This document shows, one piece after another, positions 52,342 to 62,194 of a stretch of DNA of 64,000 nt (the first letter of the stretch is position 1; every line of letters begins with the position of its first letter). The stretch is from the NCBI RefSeq assembly GCF_013201895.1, contig NZ_CP053841.1, positions 1,674,001 to 1,738,000 on the forward strand, in the 5' to 3' direction. A program made the translations under genes and the position numbers. Source of the DNA: Campylobacter blaseri (GTDB lineage: Bacteria; Campylobacterota; Campylobacteria; Campylobacterales; Campylobacteraceae). Below the pieces are notes generated by a model. It was given only the letters and a program-made list of their open reading frames with translations. It was not told the DNA's origin and ran no database searches.

Positions 52342-52902
52342 ATGGGTTTAAAAAGTGATAAATGGATAAGAGAACAGAGCTTAAAAAACAAGATGATTGA
52401 TCCATTTTTTGAGGAAAATGTTGGTGTTGGTGTCGTTAGTTATGGTCTTAGCAGTTATGGATATGATATAAGAGTAGCAAAAGAGTTTAAAATATTCACA
52501 AATGTTGGAGGAACTGTTGTTGATCCTAAAAATTTTGATGAAAAGAATGTGGTTGATTTTGTGGGTAATGTTTGTATAGTTCCGCCAAATTCATTTGCAT
52601 TAGCAAGAACTGTTGAGTATTTTAATATGCCAAATAATGTTTTAGCAATTTGTCTTGGTAAAAGCACATATGCAAGATGTGGAATTATAGTAAATGTAAC
52701 TCCTTTTGAGCCAGGATTTAAAGGGCATATTACAATTGAAATTTCAAACACAACCCCACTTCCTGCTAAAATTTATGCAAACGAAGGCATAGCACAAGTT
52801 TTATTTTTTGAAGGAGATGAACTTTGTGAGATAACATATGCTGATAAAAAAGGTAAATATCAATCACAAGAGGGCATAACTTTACCAAGAATTTTAAAGT
52901 AA
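52342..52902 (+). CDS. dcd: dCTP deaminase
   Basis: This 186-residue enzyme deaminates dCTP to dUTP for thymidylate synthesis. Marks are [14 protein letters not shown] (about 33-46), [21 protein letters not shown] (about 112-132, with the catalytic region; quoted as the core [14 protein letters not shown]), and EGIAQVLFF (about 146-154). Length is normal. In C. jejuni I recall it between accB and pseB; here it is between the iron island and topA. Confidence 0.97.
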   Translation: MGLKSDKWIREQSLKNKMIDPFFEENVGVGVVSYGLSSYGYDIRVAKEFKIFTNVGGTVVDPKNFDEKNVVDFVGNVCIVPPNSFALARTVEYFNMPNNVLAICLGKSTYARCGIIVNVTPFEPGFKGHITIEISNTTPLPAKIYANEGIAQVLFFEGDELCEITYADKKGKYQSQEGITLPRILK

Positions 52903-52967
52903 TGTTTAATTTTTATTAATAAATTTTGATAAAATTACAGAAAAAAGTGCATTTTAAGGTATAAGAT

Positions 52968-55040
52968 ATGAAAAATTTAATAATTGTGGAATCTCCAGCT
53001 AAAGCAAAAACTATAAAAAAATTTTTAGGGAAAGATTACGAGGTGATAGCCTCAAAAGGACACATTAGAGATCTCCCTAAAACGACCTTTGGCATAATTA
53101 TAAAAGATGATAAATTTGAGCCGCAATACAGAGTTAGTACAGATCATTCAAAGATAGTAAAAGAGATAAAAGAGTTATCAAAAAAGGCAAATACAGTATA
53201 TCTAGCTACTGATGAGGATAGAGAAGGTGAGGCTATCGCTTATCATATAGCTATGGCAATAGGTAAAAATCCAGAGGAACTTCCTAGAATAGTATTTCAC
53301 GAAATTACCAAAAATGCTATTAAAAATGCTATTAAAAACCCTAGAAAACTTGATATATCAAGTGTAAATGCACAACAAGCAAGAAGATTACTTGATAGGA
53401 TAGTTGGTTACAAACTAAGCCCTTTGCTAAACCAAAAAATTCAAAAGGGATTAAGTGCAGGAAGAGTTCAAAGCTCAGCTTTAAAAATAGTAGTTGATAA
53501 AGAAAGAGAGATTAAAGCTTTTATTCCTGTTGAATATCATAGCATTGATGCTATTTTCAAAAAAGGCTTAGATGCAGAATTTATTAAATTTCAAAATAAA
53601 AAAATGGATAAATTATCCGTAAAAACCTTTGATGAAGCAAATAAAATTTTAGATATTGTAAAAAATGAAAAATTTACTATTAGAGATATTGAAAGCAAAC
53701 AAAGAAAAACTAATCCAACTCCGCCATTTATGACCTCAACGCTTCAACAAACTGCAAGCTCATCTCTTGGTTTTAGCCCTAAAAAAACTATGATGTTAGC
53801 TCAAAGTCTTTATGAGGGTGTTAATACAAAAGATGGTGGTGCTATAACATATATGAGAACTGACTCATTAAACCTCTCAAAAGAATCTCTTAGTGCAGCT
53901 AGAGATTTGATAAAAAGTAAATTTGGAGATAAATACCTACCAAAATCACCAAATTTTTATGCAACAAAGCAAAAATCCGCCCAAGAAGCCCATGAGGCAA
54001 TTCGCCCAACTAATTTAAGCTTTACCCCACAAGATGCAAGTGCTATCTTGCCAAAAGATGAAGCTAGGCTTTATACTTTAATATATAATAGATTTTTAGC
54101 ATCGCAAATGACGCCAAGTATTTCAGAGCTTCAAAATGTATTTATAAGTGGAGAAAAAACTGAGTTTAAAGTAAGTGGAAGAAAGGTAACTTTTGATGGT
54201 TTTTATAAGGTATATGGAGATCTTGATAAAGATAAGATACTTCCTGAGTTGAAAATTGGTCAAAACATGGAAATAGAAAAAATAAGCTCAGCTCAAAATT
54301 TCACCGAACCACCAGCTAGATATTCAGAAGCAAGCCTAATTAAAAAGCTTGAAAGTTTAGGAATAGGAAGACCATCAACCTATGCACCAACTATATCAAT
54401 ACTAACTGCAAGAAAATATGTAAATTTAGAAAAAAGACAACTAATCCCAACAGAGATTGCCTTTACTATTACAGAAATTTTAGAAAAACATTTTGCAAAT
54501 ATTGTTGATAGTGAATTTACTTCAAAAATGGAAGCTATTTTGGATGATATAGCTGAAGATAAAGCTGATTGGCAACAAATTCTTGCTGATTTTTATAACC
54601 CTTTTATGGAAAAAATTGCACTTGGAAAAGAAAATATTAAAAGTTTAAAAGTTGCAACTCCTATTGGTGAAAAATGCCCTCAATGTGGCGGAGAACTAGT
54701 TAAGAGAAAAGGAAGATATGGGGAGTTTGTAGCTTGTTTAAATTTTCCAAAATGTAAATATAGTAGAAATTTAAGTGGCGAAACAAAAGAGAAAAAAGAG
54801 GTTAAATCAATAGGCGTAAAATGCCCAGAATGTAAAGAAGGCGATATAGTTGAAAGATTTTCAAGAAGAGGTAAATTTTATGGCTGTTCTAGATATCCAA
54901 AATGTAAATTTGTAAGCAACTACGAACCAACGAACAAAGAGTGTCCTGAGTGTAAAAAAACGAATTTGGTTAAAAAAGAACTTAAAAAAGGAACTTTTTT
55001 AGAGTGTCCTGAGTGTAAATTTAAAGAGCAAATTGACTAA
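52968..55040 (+). CDS. topA: DNA topoisomerase I
   Basis: This 690-residue type IA topoisomerase relaxes negative supercoils. The Toprim domain begins LIIVESPAKAKTIKKFLG and has TDEDREGEAIAYH (about 81-93). The active-site tyrosine is Y295 in ITYMRTDS. The C-terminus carries three four-cysteine zinc motifs: CPQCGG...C near 560, CPEC...C near 607 and CPEC...CPEC near 655-685. It is cotranscribed with the antiporter gene, which starts 3 bases after its stop. Confidence 0.98.
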   Translation: MKNLIIVESPAKAKTIKKFLGKDYEVIASKGHIRDLPKTTFGIIIKDDKFEPQYRVSTDHSKIVKEIKELSKKANTVYLATDEDREGEAIAYHIAMAIGKNPEELPRIVFHEITKNAIKNAIKNPRKLDISSVNAQQARRLLDRIVGYKLSPLLNQKIQKGLSAGRVQSSALKIVVDKEREIKAFIPVEYHSIDAIFKKGLDAEFIKFQNKKMDKLSVKTFDEANKILDIVKNEKFTIRDIESKQRKTNPTPPFMTSTLQQTASSSLGFSPKKTMMLAQSLYEGVNTKDGGAITYMRTDSLNLSKESLSAARDLIKSKFGDKYLPKSPNFYATKQKSAQEAHEAIRPTNLSFTPQDASAILPKDEARLYTLIYNRFLASQMTPSISELQNVFISGEKTEFKVSGRKVTFDGFYKVYGDLDKDKILPELKIGQNMEIEKISSAQNFTEPPARYSEASLIKKLESLGIGRPSTYAPTISILTARKYVNLEKRQLIPTEIAFTITEILEKHFANIVDSEFTSKMEAILDDIAEDKADWQQILADFYNPFMEKIALGKENIKSLKVATPIGEKCPQCGGELVKRKGRYGEFVACLNFPKCKYSRNLSGETKEKKEVKSIGVKCPECKEGDIVERFSRRGKFYGCSRYPKCKFVSNYEPTNKECPECKKTNLVKKELKKGTFLECPECKFKEQID

Positions 55041-55042
55041 TT

Positions 55043-56200
55043 ATGAGTGAGATATCGATTTTAATAACTTTGGCATTTATAATATTTGCATCTCCATACA
55101 TAGCAAAAATTATAAAAATTCCAACAGCACCAACAGAAATTTTACTTGGAATTTTGTTTGGAGCAATTGGGCTACTTCAAGACAACGCCTCATTTAAGGT
55201 TGTAGCCGATATAGGCTTTTACTATCTTATGTTTTTAGCAGGAACAGAGGTTAATCTTAAAGTTTTTATAACAACCAAAAGAGAAATTTTAAAAAAATCT
55301 ATTTTATTTTTAGCCCTTCTTTATGTGCTCTCAACTATAGCTATTTTCACTTTTGATATAAATAAGATATTTATAATTATAACCCCTTTAATAAGTATAG
55401 GAATTCTTTCAACCCTATATAAAGAGTATGGAAAAGATGAAGAGTGGCTTAATATGGCTATGATAGTTGGCATTATAGGAGAAGTTGTAAGCATAGCTCT
55501 TCTTACTGTCTTTAGCGCTTATCTAAAATATGGCTTTGGAACTGGACTTTTTATAAACTTATCTGCACTTATAGGTTTTTTAGTTGTTACTACTTTAATA
55601 TTTAATGGCTTAGAAATTCTGTTTTGGTGGTATCCAAGTGTTAAAAAAATTCTAATGCCAAGTTATGACAAAGAAGAAAAAGATATAAGACTATCAATGG
55701 CACTTTTTTGTTTTGTTATAGCAATTACTATAATGCTACATCTAAAAGTAGTTATAGGTGCTTTTATAGCAGGAACGTTTATACCTACATTTTTTGAACA
55801 CAAAAAAGATCTTCCACACAAGCTTTCTAGTTTTGGATTTGGATTTTTAGTACCTATATTTTTCGTCTACATTGGCTCTACTGTAAATTTAGAAGCACTT
55901 TTAAATATAGAAATTTTAAAAAATATGATATTAATCACAATAGGTATGATAATTGTAAGACTAATAGCATCAACTATATTTATTAAAAATCTAGGATCTA
56001 AAGGTATTATACTCTTTGGCTTTTCATTATCCATACCTTTAACGCTACTTATAGCAACAGCTGCTATAGGGTATGAAACAAACTATATATCAAAAGATTT
56101 ATACTACTCCTTCATATTGGCAAGTTTGTTTCAAGCTATAGTTTGCATGGTATTTATAAAAATAGTATCGGCCTTAAAATTAGATAAAAATAGTAATTAA
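55043..56200 (+). CDS. CPA2-type cation:proton antiporter
   Basis: This 385-residue membrane protein has about 12 helices and belongs to the Na+/H+ exchanger / KefB-NapA family. Features are PTAPTEILLGILFGAIG (about 26-42), a FYYLMFLAGTEVNLK block (about 58-72) and a VVIGAFIAGTFIPT stretch (about 233-246). No RCK/TrkA-N regulatory domain follows, so it is the short form. It fits the C. jejuni membrane transporter gene near gltA and topA. The ion transported cannot be told from the sequence. Confidence 0.85.
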   Translation: MSEISILITLAFIIFASPYIAKIIKIPTAPTEILLGILFGAIGLLQDNASFKVVADIGFYYLMFLAGTEVNLKVFITTKREILKKSILFLALLYVLSTIAIFTFDINKIFIIITPLISIGILSTLYKEYGKDEEWLNMAMIVGIIGEVVSIALLTVFSAYLKYGFGTGLFINLSALIGFLVVTTLIFNGLEILFWWYPSVKKILMPSYDKEEKDIRLSMALFCFVIAITIMLHLKVVIGAFIAGTFIPTFFEHKKDLPHKLSSFGFGFLVPIFFVYIGSTVNLEALLNIEILKNMILITIGMIIVRLIASTIFIKNLGSKGIILFGFSLSIPLTLLIATAAIGYETNYISKDLYYSFILASLFQAIVCMVFIKIVSALKLDKNSN

Positions 56201-56266
56201 AAATTTTCTAATAATATATTTTAATAATTTTTTTGATAATATATAAAAAACTTTAAAGGATTTGCA

Positions 56267-57550
56267 ATGTCTAACAGCGTTACTCTTACAGATAATAGAA
56301 ACGGAAAACAGTATGAATTTCCTATCCTTGACTCTACTTTGGGTCCATCTGTCATAGATATATCAAATTTCTATCCAACAACTGGAATGTTTACATTCGA
56401 TAGAGGATATACCTCAACAGCAATGTGTAGATCAAAAATAACCTTTATAGATGGAGAAAAAGGGATATTAAAACATAGAGGTTATAGTATAGAATGGCTA
56501 GCTGAAAATAAGAATTTTTTAGATGTTGTATATCTTCTTTTAAATAAAAAGCTACCGACAAAAGAAGAACTTGGTAGTTTCAAGCAGGAGTTAAAAACTC
56601 GTTCATTTATAAATGAAAAAATGATAAGGCTTTTTAGTGCTTTCCCTGATAAGGCTCATCCAATGGCTGTTTTACAAGCCTGTGTAGCAACACTTAGTAC
56701 ATACTACTCAAGAGATATGAATTTTGATAATCCTATTGAGTATATGGAATTAGCAAAAAGACTGGTTGCTAAAATGCCAACTCTTGCAGCGTTTTATTAC
56801 AGACATAGTATGGGATATCCATTGATTTATCCTGATTTAGATCGTGGATTTACTGAAAACTTTTTATATATGATGAGATCTTTTCCACATTCAAGAGTTG
56901 ATTTAAAGCGCATTGAAGTAAAAGCTCTTGATAGTGTTTTAATGCTTCATGCAGACCATGAACAAAACGCTTCAACTACAACAGTTAGAACAGTTGGCTC
57001 AACTCATTCTCACCCTTATTCTTGTATAAGTGCTGGCATTGGTGCTTTGTGGGGGCATGCTCACGGAGGAGCTAATGAAGGAGTTATAAAACAACTTGAA
57101 ATGATAGGTACAGTTGAGAATGTAGATAAATACATTAAAAAAGCAAAAGATAAAAATGATCCATTTAGACTAATGGGCTTTGGGCATAGGGTTTATAAAA
57201 ACTATGATCCAAGAGCTAGGGTTCTTAAAAAAATGAGAGATGAACTTATAAGTGAAATTGACATCGATGAAAATTTGCTTAAAGTAGCAAATAGGATTGA
57301 AGAAATAGCTTTAAATGATGATTATTTTGTGAGTAGAAATTTATATCCTAATGTAGATTTTAACTCGGGACTTATCTTAAAAGCTTTAAAAATTCCAACT
57401 GATATGTTTGCCGTTTTATTCGTAATGGGAAGAGTTCCTGGCTGGATGGCACAATGGATGGAATTAAAAGAGCAAGATACCATTAAAATAGTTCGTCCAA
57501 GACAACTATATATAGGGCCAAAAGATAGTTTAAATGAAAATAATGAATGA
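56267..57550 (+). CDS. gltA: Citrate synthase
   Basis: This 427-residue enzyme condenses oxaloacetate with acetyl-CoA. Marks are GILKHRGYSIEWLAE (about 65-79), the catalytic stretch MLHADHEQNAST (about 225-236), GALWGHAHGGANE (about 263-275) and GFGHRVYKNYDPRA (about 304-317). Length suggests the hexameric proteobacterial type. The 3' end overlaps the start of cysQ by 17 bases. Confidence 0.98.
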   Translation: MSNSVTLTDNRNGKQYEFPILDSTLGPSVIDISNFYPTTGMFTFDRGYTSTAMCRSKITFIDGEKGILKHRGYSIEWLAENKNFLDVVYLLLNKKLPTKEELGSFKQELKTRSFINEKMIRLFSAFPDKAHPMAVLQACVATLSTYYSRDMNFDNPIEYMELAKRLVAKMPTLAAFYYRHSMGYPLIYPDLDRGFTENFLYMMRSFPHSRVDLKRIEVKALDSVLMLHADHEQNASTTTVRTVGSTHSHPYSCISAGIGALWGHAHGGANEGVIKQLEMIGTVENVDKYIKKAKDKNDPFRLMGFGHRVYKNYDPRARVLKKMRDELISEIDIDENLLKVANRIEEIALNDDYFVSRNLYPNVDFNSGLILKALKIPTDMFAVLFVMGRVPGWMAQWMELKEQDTIKIVRPRQLYIGPKDSLNENNE

Positions 57551-58322
57551 ACTTTTAGAATCTGCTATCCTTGCTAGTAAAAATGCTAGCAAGGAAATTT
57601 TAAACCACTATAGTAATTACAGCCTATATGCAAAAGATGACAAATCTCCGCTTACAAGTGCAGACCTAGCGGCAAATGATGAAATATTTAAGGTGCTAGA
57701 AAAAACAGATATTCCAATATGCTCAGAAGAGAGTATATTGCCTTATGAGCAAAGAGAAAAACTTGAGGAATTTTGGCTCATAGATCCACTTGATGGCACC
57801 AAAGAATTTATAGCTAAAAATGGTGAATTTTGTATTTGTATAGCGCTCATTAAAAATGGTAAACCAATTTTAGGTGTTATAAACATCCCAATTAAAGATG
57901 AAATTTATTATAGTAATGAAATTGGAAAAGTCTATAAAAATGAAAACTTACTAAATTTCTCAAGCAACTCGCCAAATTTGCACCTAACAGGAAGAAATGG
58001 TAAAAAAACTAAATCAAGTAAATTTGCAAACTATTTTAATTTAACTCAAACCAATTTAGGCTCTGCTATAAAATTTTGCAAACTAGCAAGCAATGAAGCT
58101 AGTGCTTATGCTAGATTTGGCGATTCAAGTCTTTGGGATATAGCAGCTGGGCATTTTTTAGTAAAGGCAAGCGGTGGACTTGTAATTGATTTAAAAACAA
58201 AGCAAGATCCAATTTATAATGGAAAATCTTTAATAAATAACCACTTTTTAGCATTAAATAAAAACAGTATTCATTTAAAAGATAAAATGGTTGATTATAT
58301 TAAAAAATATATAGCTATTTAG
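57534..58322 (+). CDS. cysQ: 3'(2'),5'-bisphosphate nucleotidase, CysQ-like
   Basis: This 262-residue inositol-monophosphatase-family phosphatase is likely to hydrolyse 3'-phosphoadenosine 5'-phosphate, a by-product of sulfate metabolism. Metal-site motifs are CSEESILP (about 63-70), IDPLDGTKEFI (about 82-92) and SSLWDIAAGHFLV (about 200-212). The start is either ATG 57534 or ATG 57543 (three codons in), both inside gltA. A gap of 265 bases follows, with no recognisable feature except the next promoter. Confidence 0.9.
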   Translation: MKIMNELLESAILASKNASKEILNHYSNYSLYAKDDKSPLTSADLAANDEIFKVLEKTDIPICSEESILPYEQREKLEEFWLIDPLDGTKEFIAKNGEFCICIALIKNGKPILGVINIPIKDEIYYSNEIGKVYKNENLLNFSSNSPNLHLTGRNGKKTKSSKFANYFNLTQTNLGSAIKFCKLASNEASAYARFGDSSLWDIAAGHFLVKASGGLVIDLKTKQDPIYNGKSLINNHFLALNKNSIHLKDKMVDYIKKYIAI

Positions 58323-58546
58323 TATTTTCTATATAATTTATTAAAATTCTTTGTTTCAATTAAAATAAGAAATGGAAAAATGTTCTGAATGACAAAATAG
58401 TATAGTAATCTCAAATCTACATAGTTATTTTATTAAATTTACTACTTAAGCTTCTTAGATAAAACAAAATATATATTTTAAAATTTAATGCCTTTCATTG
58501 ATTCAAAAATTTTATAAAATTTACAACTTTATATATCTTTTTAAGA

Positions 58547-58552
58547 TATAAT
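58547..58552 (+). promoter_or_regulatory. Probable -10 element for the LtaS-like gene
   Basis: TATAAT lies 38 bases before the ATG at 58591. Nothing else is recognisable in 58323-58546. Confidence 0.5.
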
Positions 58553-58590
58553 TTGAGCTATTTATTATCTTAATACTAAAAAGGCATTTG

Positions 58591-60555
58591 ATGAACAAAT
58601 CTTTTGATCTATTCAAAAAAACACTACTTTACCAAGGTATATTCTTAATCTTAATGAGTATTTTTCGCCTTGTTTTTTTTATACATTTTCAAGAGATAGA
58701 TGAGCTAAGTCTTTATATAAAAGACATCTTGCATATGTTTATTTTAGGCTTTAGGCTTGATTTAACCGTTATAGGCTATATACAAGTTATCCCCACCCTT
58801 TTAATAATCTTTGCTTATTTCGTTCCAAAATATACAAAATATGCAGAAAAAGCTGTCTTTATAGTGCTTTTTGCTCTATTTGTCATTGCTTCAATTATCC
58901 TAGCTACTGATTTTGGATTTTACTCATTTTTTAAAGAGCATTTAAATATAATGTTTTTTGGTCTTTATGAAGATGACACTAAAGCCCTGCTTGTAACACT
59001 TTGGAAAGATTATCCAGTTTTATTAATTTTAATTTTCTTTTCAATATATCTATATCTACTCTATAAATTTGGAAAATACATATTTTCTAAAAAATTTCAA
59101 AGTAAGCGCTCAATAAATCCTTTCATTTTTGCCTTTGTGTTATTAGCCTTAAATTTCATAATAATTCGCGGTAGTTTTGGAATGTTTCCTTTAGGAAAGT
59201 ACCTTCCAAATGTATCTAAGCACCACTATATAAATAAAATGTCACATAATGGAATAAGAACTCTAATTGAAGCAATAAAAATTAAAAAAAGAGATACTGA
59301 AGATAAACTAGATTATGTAAATCTAGCAGGATTTAAAGATATTGATGAGGCTTTTAAAATATATAAAGATATTAATAATATAGATAAAAATAAAGATAAT
59401 CTTAGCTCAATAACTTTTAAAACAAACAAAGTGGATGATGAGGATTATAATGTTGTCGTTATCATGGTTGAAAGTTTTGGTATGCCTATACTTAAGTATC
59501 AAAGTGAAAAATTTGATATCCTTGGCAAACTTAAAAAACACTTTGATAAGGATTTAGTTTTTACCAATATAGTTTCAGAAGGAGATGGAACTATAGCCTC
59601 TTTAGAATCCTTAGTTGTAAACATCCCATCTAGGCCTGATAGCTTCCCACTAGCTCAGTCAAAATATGCTCAAGTTAGTTTTGAGTTTACACCTGCTTTT
59701 TTGTTTAATAAGCAAAATTATAATACTAAATTTATATATGGCGGAGATCTCACCTGGAGAGATATTGGTATATTTTTAAATCATCAAGGATATGATGAGG
59801 TTCTTGGTAAAATAAATATCTTTAATGGTCTTGAGCAAACACTTCCAAAAGATGAGTATTTTCATGAATGGGGCGTGTATGATGAGTATCTTTATGAGTA
59901 TATTTTCCAAACTCTACTAAAAACAAAAGAAAAAACTATGATAGTCGCACTTAGCACTAACAACCACCCTCCTTTTGAGATACCTAAAAACTATACTAAA
60001 AATTTAGAGTTTTCAAAAGAGCTTCAAGAGAACTTAACCTCATCATTAGAATATGCAAATAAAAGATTTACATCATATGCTTATGCTCTTGATAGCTTAG
60101 GTGGATTTTTAGATAAGTTCAAACAAAGCAAACTTAAAGATAACACAATCATAGTAGTAACTGCTGATAACAACACAGCTGAAGGTATAATGAAATATAA
60201 AGAAGACCCGTATTTTACAGCAAAAAATATCCCTATATATTTCTACCTTCCTCCAAAATTAATGAAAAAATTAAATATCGATTCAAAAGTTCCTGGTTCA
60301 CAAAAAGATATCTTTCCAACTTTATATAATCTAACATTAAAAGATGAGGAATATATCTCTATTGGAGCCAATCTTTTTGATCCAAATGCAAAACACATTG
60401 GCTTTAACCGCTCTTTAATAGTTCGTGATAAAAATCAAACTTTTAAGTTAAACTCACTAAAAGATGAGTGTAAAGATGAGGCGATTTGCAACTATAAAGC
60501 AAGTATAGCTATTGCTGATTGGCTAGTAAAATATTTTGGAAATAAAGGATTATAG
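58591..60555 (+). CDS. LTA synthase-family membrane sulfatase-fold phosphotransferase
   Basis: This 654-residue protein has five N-terminal transmembrane helices (about residues 10-195) and a periplasmic alkaline-phosphatase/sulfatase-type catalytic domain. The metal ligand E294 (VESFG), the probable nucleophile T334 (GDGTIASLES), HPPF (near 461) and the TADNNTAEG metal motif (near 530) fit LtaS/OpgB-like phosphoglycerol or phosphoethanolamine transferases. A Gram-negative member should modify a glycan or lipid in the envelope, not make lipoteichoic acid. ATG 58591 is used, with AAAAAGG upstream; the frame also opens at TTG 58588. A terminator overlaps its stop. Confidence 0.85.
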   Translation: MNKSFDLFKKTLLYQGIFLILMSIFRLVFFIHFQEIDELSLYIKDILHMFILGFRLDLTVIGYIQVIPTLLIIFAYFVPKYTKYAEKAVFIVLFALFVIASIILATDFGFYSFFKEHLNIMFFGLYEDDTKALLVTLWKDYPVLLILIFFSIYLYLLYKFGKYIFSKKFQSKRSINPFIFAFVLLALNFIIIRGSFGMFPLGKYLPNVSKHHYINKMSHNGIRTLIEAIKIKKRDTEDKLDYVNLAGFKDIDEAFKIYKDINNIDKNKDNLSSITFKTNKVDDEDYNVVVIMVESFGMPILKYQSEKFDILGKLKKHFDKDLVFTNIVSEGDGTIASLESLVVNIPSRPDSFPLAQSKYAQVSFEFTPAFLFNKQNYNTKFIYGGDLTWRDIGIFLNHQGYDEVLGKINIFNGLEQTLPKDEYFHEWGVYDEYLYEYIFQTLLKTKEKTMIVALSTNNHPPFEIPKNYTKNLEFSKELQENLTSSLEYANKRFTSYAYALDSLGGFLDKFKQSKLKDNTIIVVTADNNTAEGIMKYKEDPYFTAKNIPIYFYLPPKLMKKLNIDSKVPGSQKDIFPTLYNLTLKDEEYISIGANLFDPNAKHIGFNRSLIVRDKNQTFKLNSLKDECKDEAICNYKASIAIADWLVKYFGNKGL

Positions 60556-60574
60556 TTTAGCGCTATAATCCTTT
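60544..60574 (+). terminator. Terminator overlapping the LtaS-like stop codon
   Basis: AAAGGATTATAG (60544-60555) pairs perfectly over 12 bp with CTATAATCCTTT (60563-60574), with a T-rich tail after. It separates the convergent gene murB and may act in both directions. Confidence 0.7.
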
Positions 60575-60606
60575 TCTCTTATAAAATTTACAAATACAAA
60601 TTATAT

Positions 60607-61374
60607 TTATAAAACCACAACTTCTGTTTTAAGTCTAACTCCAAACTCTTCAAAAACTCTTTTTTGAGCAAGTTTTATAAGTTTTGTAACATCATCATAA
60701 GTTGCACCACCATAATTTATCAAAAAATTTGCATGTTTTTGACTAAATCCACATCCGCCTATTTTATAGCCTTTTAGTCCAACACTCTCTATAAGTCTAG
60801 CTGCATAATCACCCTTAGGATTTGTAAAACAAGAGCCAAAACTTGCCCCTTTTGGCTGATTTGATCTTTGTTTAAAGATTTGATCACTTAAACTTATATC
60901 AAAACCTAAATTTACTTTAAATTTAGCTTCCAAAATAACACCTGGAATTTCACTTTTTCTATATGAAAAAACTAATTCCTCTTTTTTAAATCCACCTTTG
61001 CTAGTTTTTACACTAATTAAATTATTAGAAATTTCATAGCCTTTTAAACCTGCATTCATAGTAAGAAGTCCGCCTAAAGTGCCAGGAATTCCACGTAAAA
61101 ACTCAAAATTTGAAATATTGTTTTTTTTGGAAAAATTATATATAAAAGAGCTCTTAGTTGCCGCTCCTATAGTTAAAATATCATCTTTTAAACTTAAAAA
61201 CTTAAACTTCTTATCTAACATACCAAGCTTTGGCGGATTTGGCGATATTAAGATATTATATCCACCGCCTATTACAACACCATCAAAATGCTCTACACTA
61301 CCTTCATCTAAAATGGCAACTTCATGCTTTCCACCAACTCCAACAGAGCTAAATTTACTAAAATCAACTATCAT
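60607..61374 (-). CDS. murB: UDP-N-acetylenolpyruvoylglucosamine reductase
   Basis: This 255-residue flavoenzyme reduces UDP-GlcNAc-enolpyruvate to UDP-MurNAc in peptidoglycan synthesis. Marks are GGGYNILIS (about 36-44), LRGIPGTLGGLLTMNAG (about 93-109), the catalytic-site SFGSCFTNPKGDYAARLIE block (about 178-196; the serine proton donor lies in FGSCF), and CGFSQKHANFLIN (about 208-220). It is short, as is typical of epsilonproteobacteria. Its ATG overlaps the stop of the MqnA/MqnD-like gene (TAATG). Confidence 0.96.
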   Translation of the reverse strand: MIVDFSKFSSVGVGGKHEVAILDEGSVEHFDGVVIGGGYNILISPNPPKLGMLDKKFKFLSLKDDILTIGAATKSSFIYNFSKKNNISNFEFLRGIPGTLGGLLTMNAGLKGYEISNNLISVKTSKGGFKKEELVFSYRKSEIPGVILEAKFKVNLGFDISLSDQIFKQRSNQPKGASFGSCFTNPKGDYAARLIESVGLKGYKIGGCGFSQKHANFLINYGGATYDDVTKLIKLAQKRVFEEFGVRLKTEVVVL

Positions 61375-62096
61375 TAACTAAACCTAAAATCCAAATATTC
61401 AACTGGAATTAAATTATCATAAATATTGATTTTTTGAGGGTAAAAACCATATTTGTACCCTAATTCAAACAAAAACTCAATTGCACTACTTTTATCTTTA
61501 TTTTCATAAAACTTACCATCTTGAAATTTATTTTCTAACACTCTTTGAGACTCAATAGCATCAACCAAAGGCAAGCTTCTTCTAACGACAAAGCAACTTA
61601 CAGGAAATGGTAAATTCTTTTTATTTAAACTATTCCAAATTTGATTTATATCATTTTCAACACAAAAATCATTAAAAAATTCGCCATTAAAAACAAGCCC
61701 AGCATGAACCTCATCTTCTAAAATAGCTTTTTTAATCTCTTTTTCATCCATAGTAATTATCCTAGCTTCAGAGTATTTAATCCTTAAAAGCATTGCATAT
61801 ATTGAATTTTCATCCTCTAATGCTAATTTAAAATTTGGCTTTAATCTTTTTTCTTTTTTTCTAATCAATTTTCCACTAGCCTCTTTTTCAAACTTTACAC
61901 CACTATATATAAGTGCATATTCTTCAAAAACTAAAGGATATAATGAAAAATCAATCAAACTTATATCGTATGCAAAATCAAATATCTTTTTATTTAGATA
62001 TTTTATATTTTTTTCAATATGTTTAAATTCTAAAATTTCACTATCACTAGAATCAAATTTCATATAAAAATTGCTTGCAATCTCTACAATTTTCAA
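61374..62096 (-). CDS. MqnA/MqnD-family protein (menaquinone-type, divergent)
   Basis: This 240-residue protein has the pattern of the MqnA/MqnD periplasmic-binding-like fold used in the futalosine route to menaquinone: ISLIDFSLYPLVFEEYALIYSG (about 45-66, split as DFSLYPLVFEEYAL), LEDEVHAGLVFNGEF (about 126-140), and LPFPVSCFVVRRSLP (about 162-176). The position where MqnD proteins carry a conserved active-site His (IHExRF) reads FNGEF here, with N137. So it may be a diverged relative with another role. It shares one base with murB. In C. jejuni I recall a hypothetical gene (Cj1674) and fliQ in this place before murB; fliQ is absent. Confidence 0.55.
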   Translation of the reverse strand: MKIVEIASNFYMKFDSSDSEILEFKHIEKNIKYLNKKIFDFAYDISLIDFSLYPLVFEEYALIYSGVKFEKEASGKLIRKKEKRLKPNFKLALEDENSIYAMLLRIKYSEARIITMDEKEIKKAILEDEVHAGLVFNGEFFNDFCVENDINQIWNSLNKKNLPFPVSCFVVRRSLPLVDAIESQRVLENKFQDGKFYENKDKSSAIEFLFELGYKYGFYPQKINIYDNLIPVEYLDFRFS

Positions 62097-62124
62097 CTTT
62101 ATACCTTTATTAGATTTAAATAAG

Positions 62125-62130
62125 TATAAT
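62125..62130 (+). promoter_or_regulatory. Probable -10 element for recA-eno
   Basis: TATAAT lies 65 bases before the recA ATG, in the 98-base gap shared with the divergent MqnA/MqnD-like gene. I see no LexA-type palindrome here, in keeping with the lack of a classical SOS system in Campylobacter. Confidence 0.5.
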
Positions 62131-62194
62131 ATATCTTTACTTATCTTGAAGTAAAAATATATTAGAATCTAAAAAACACTTTTAAAGGTATAAA

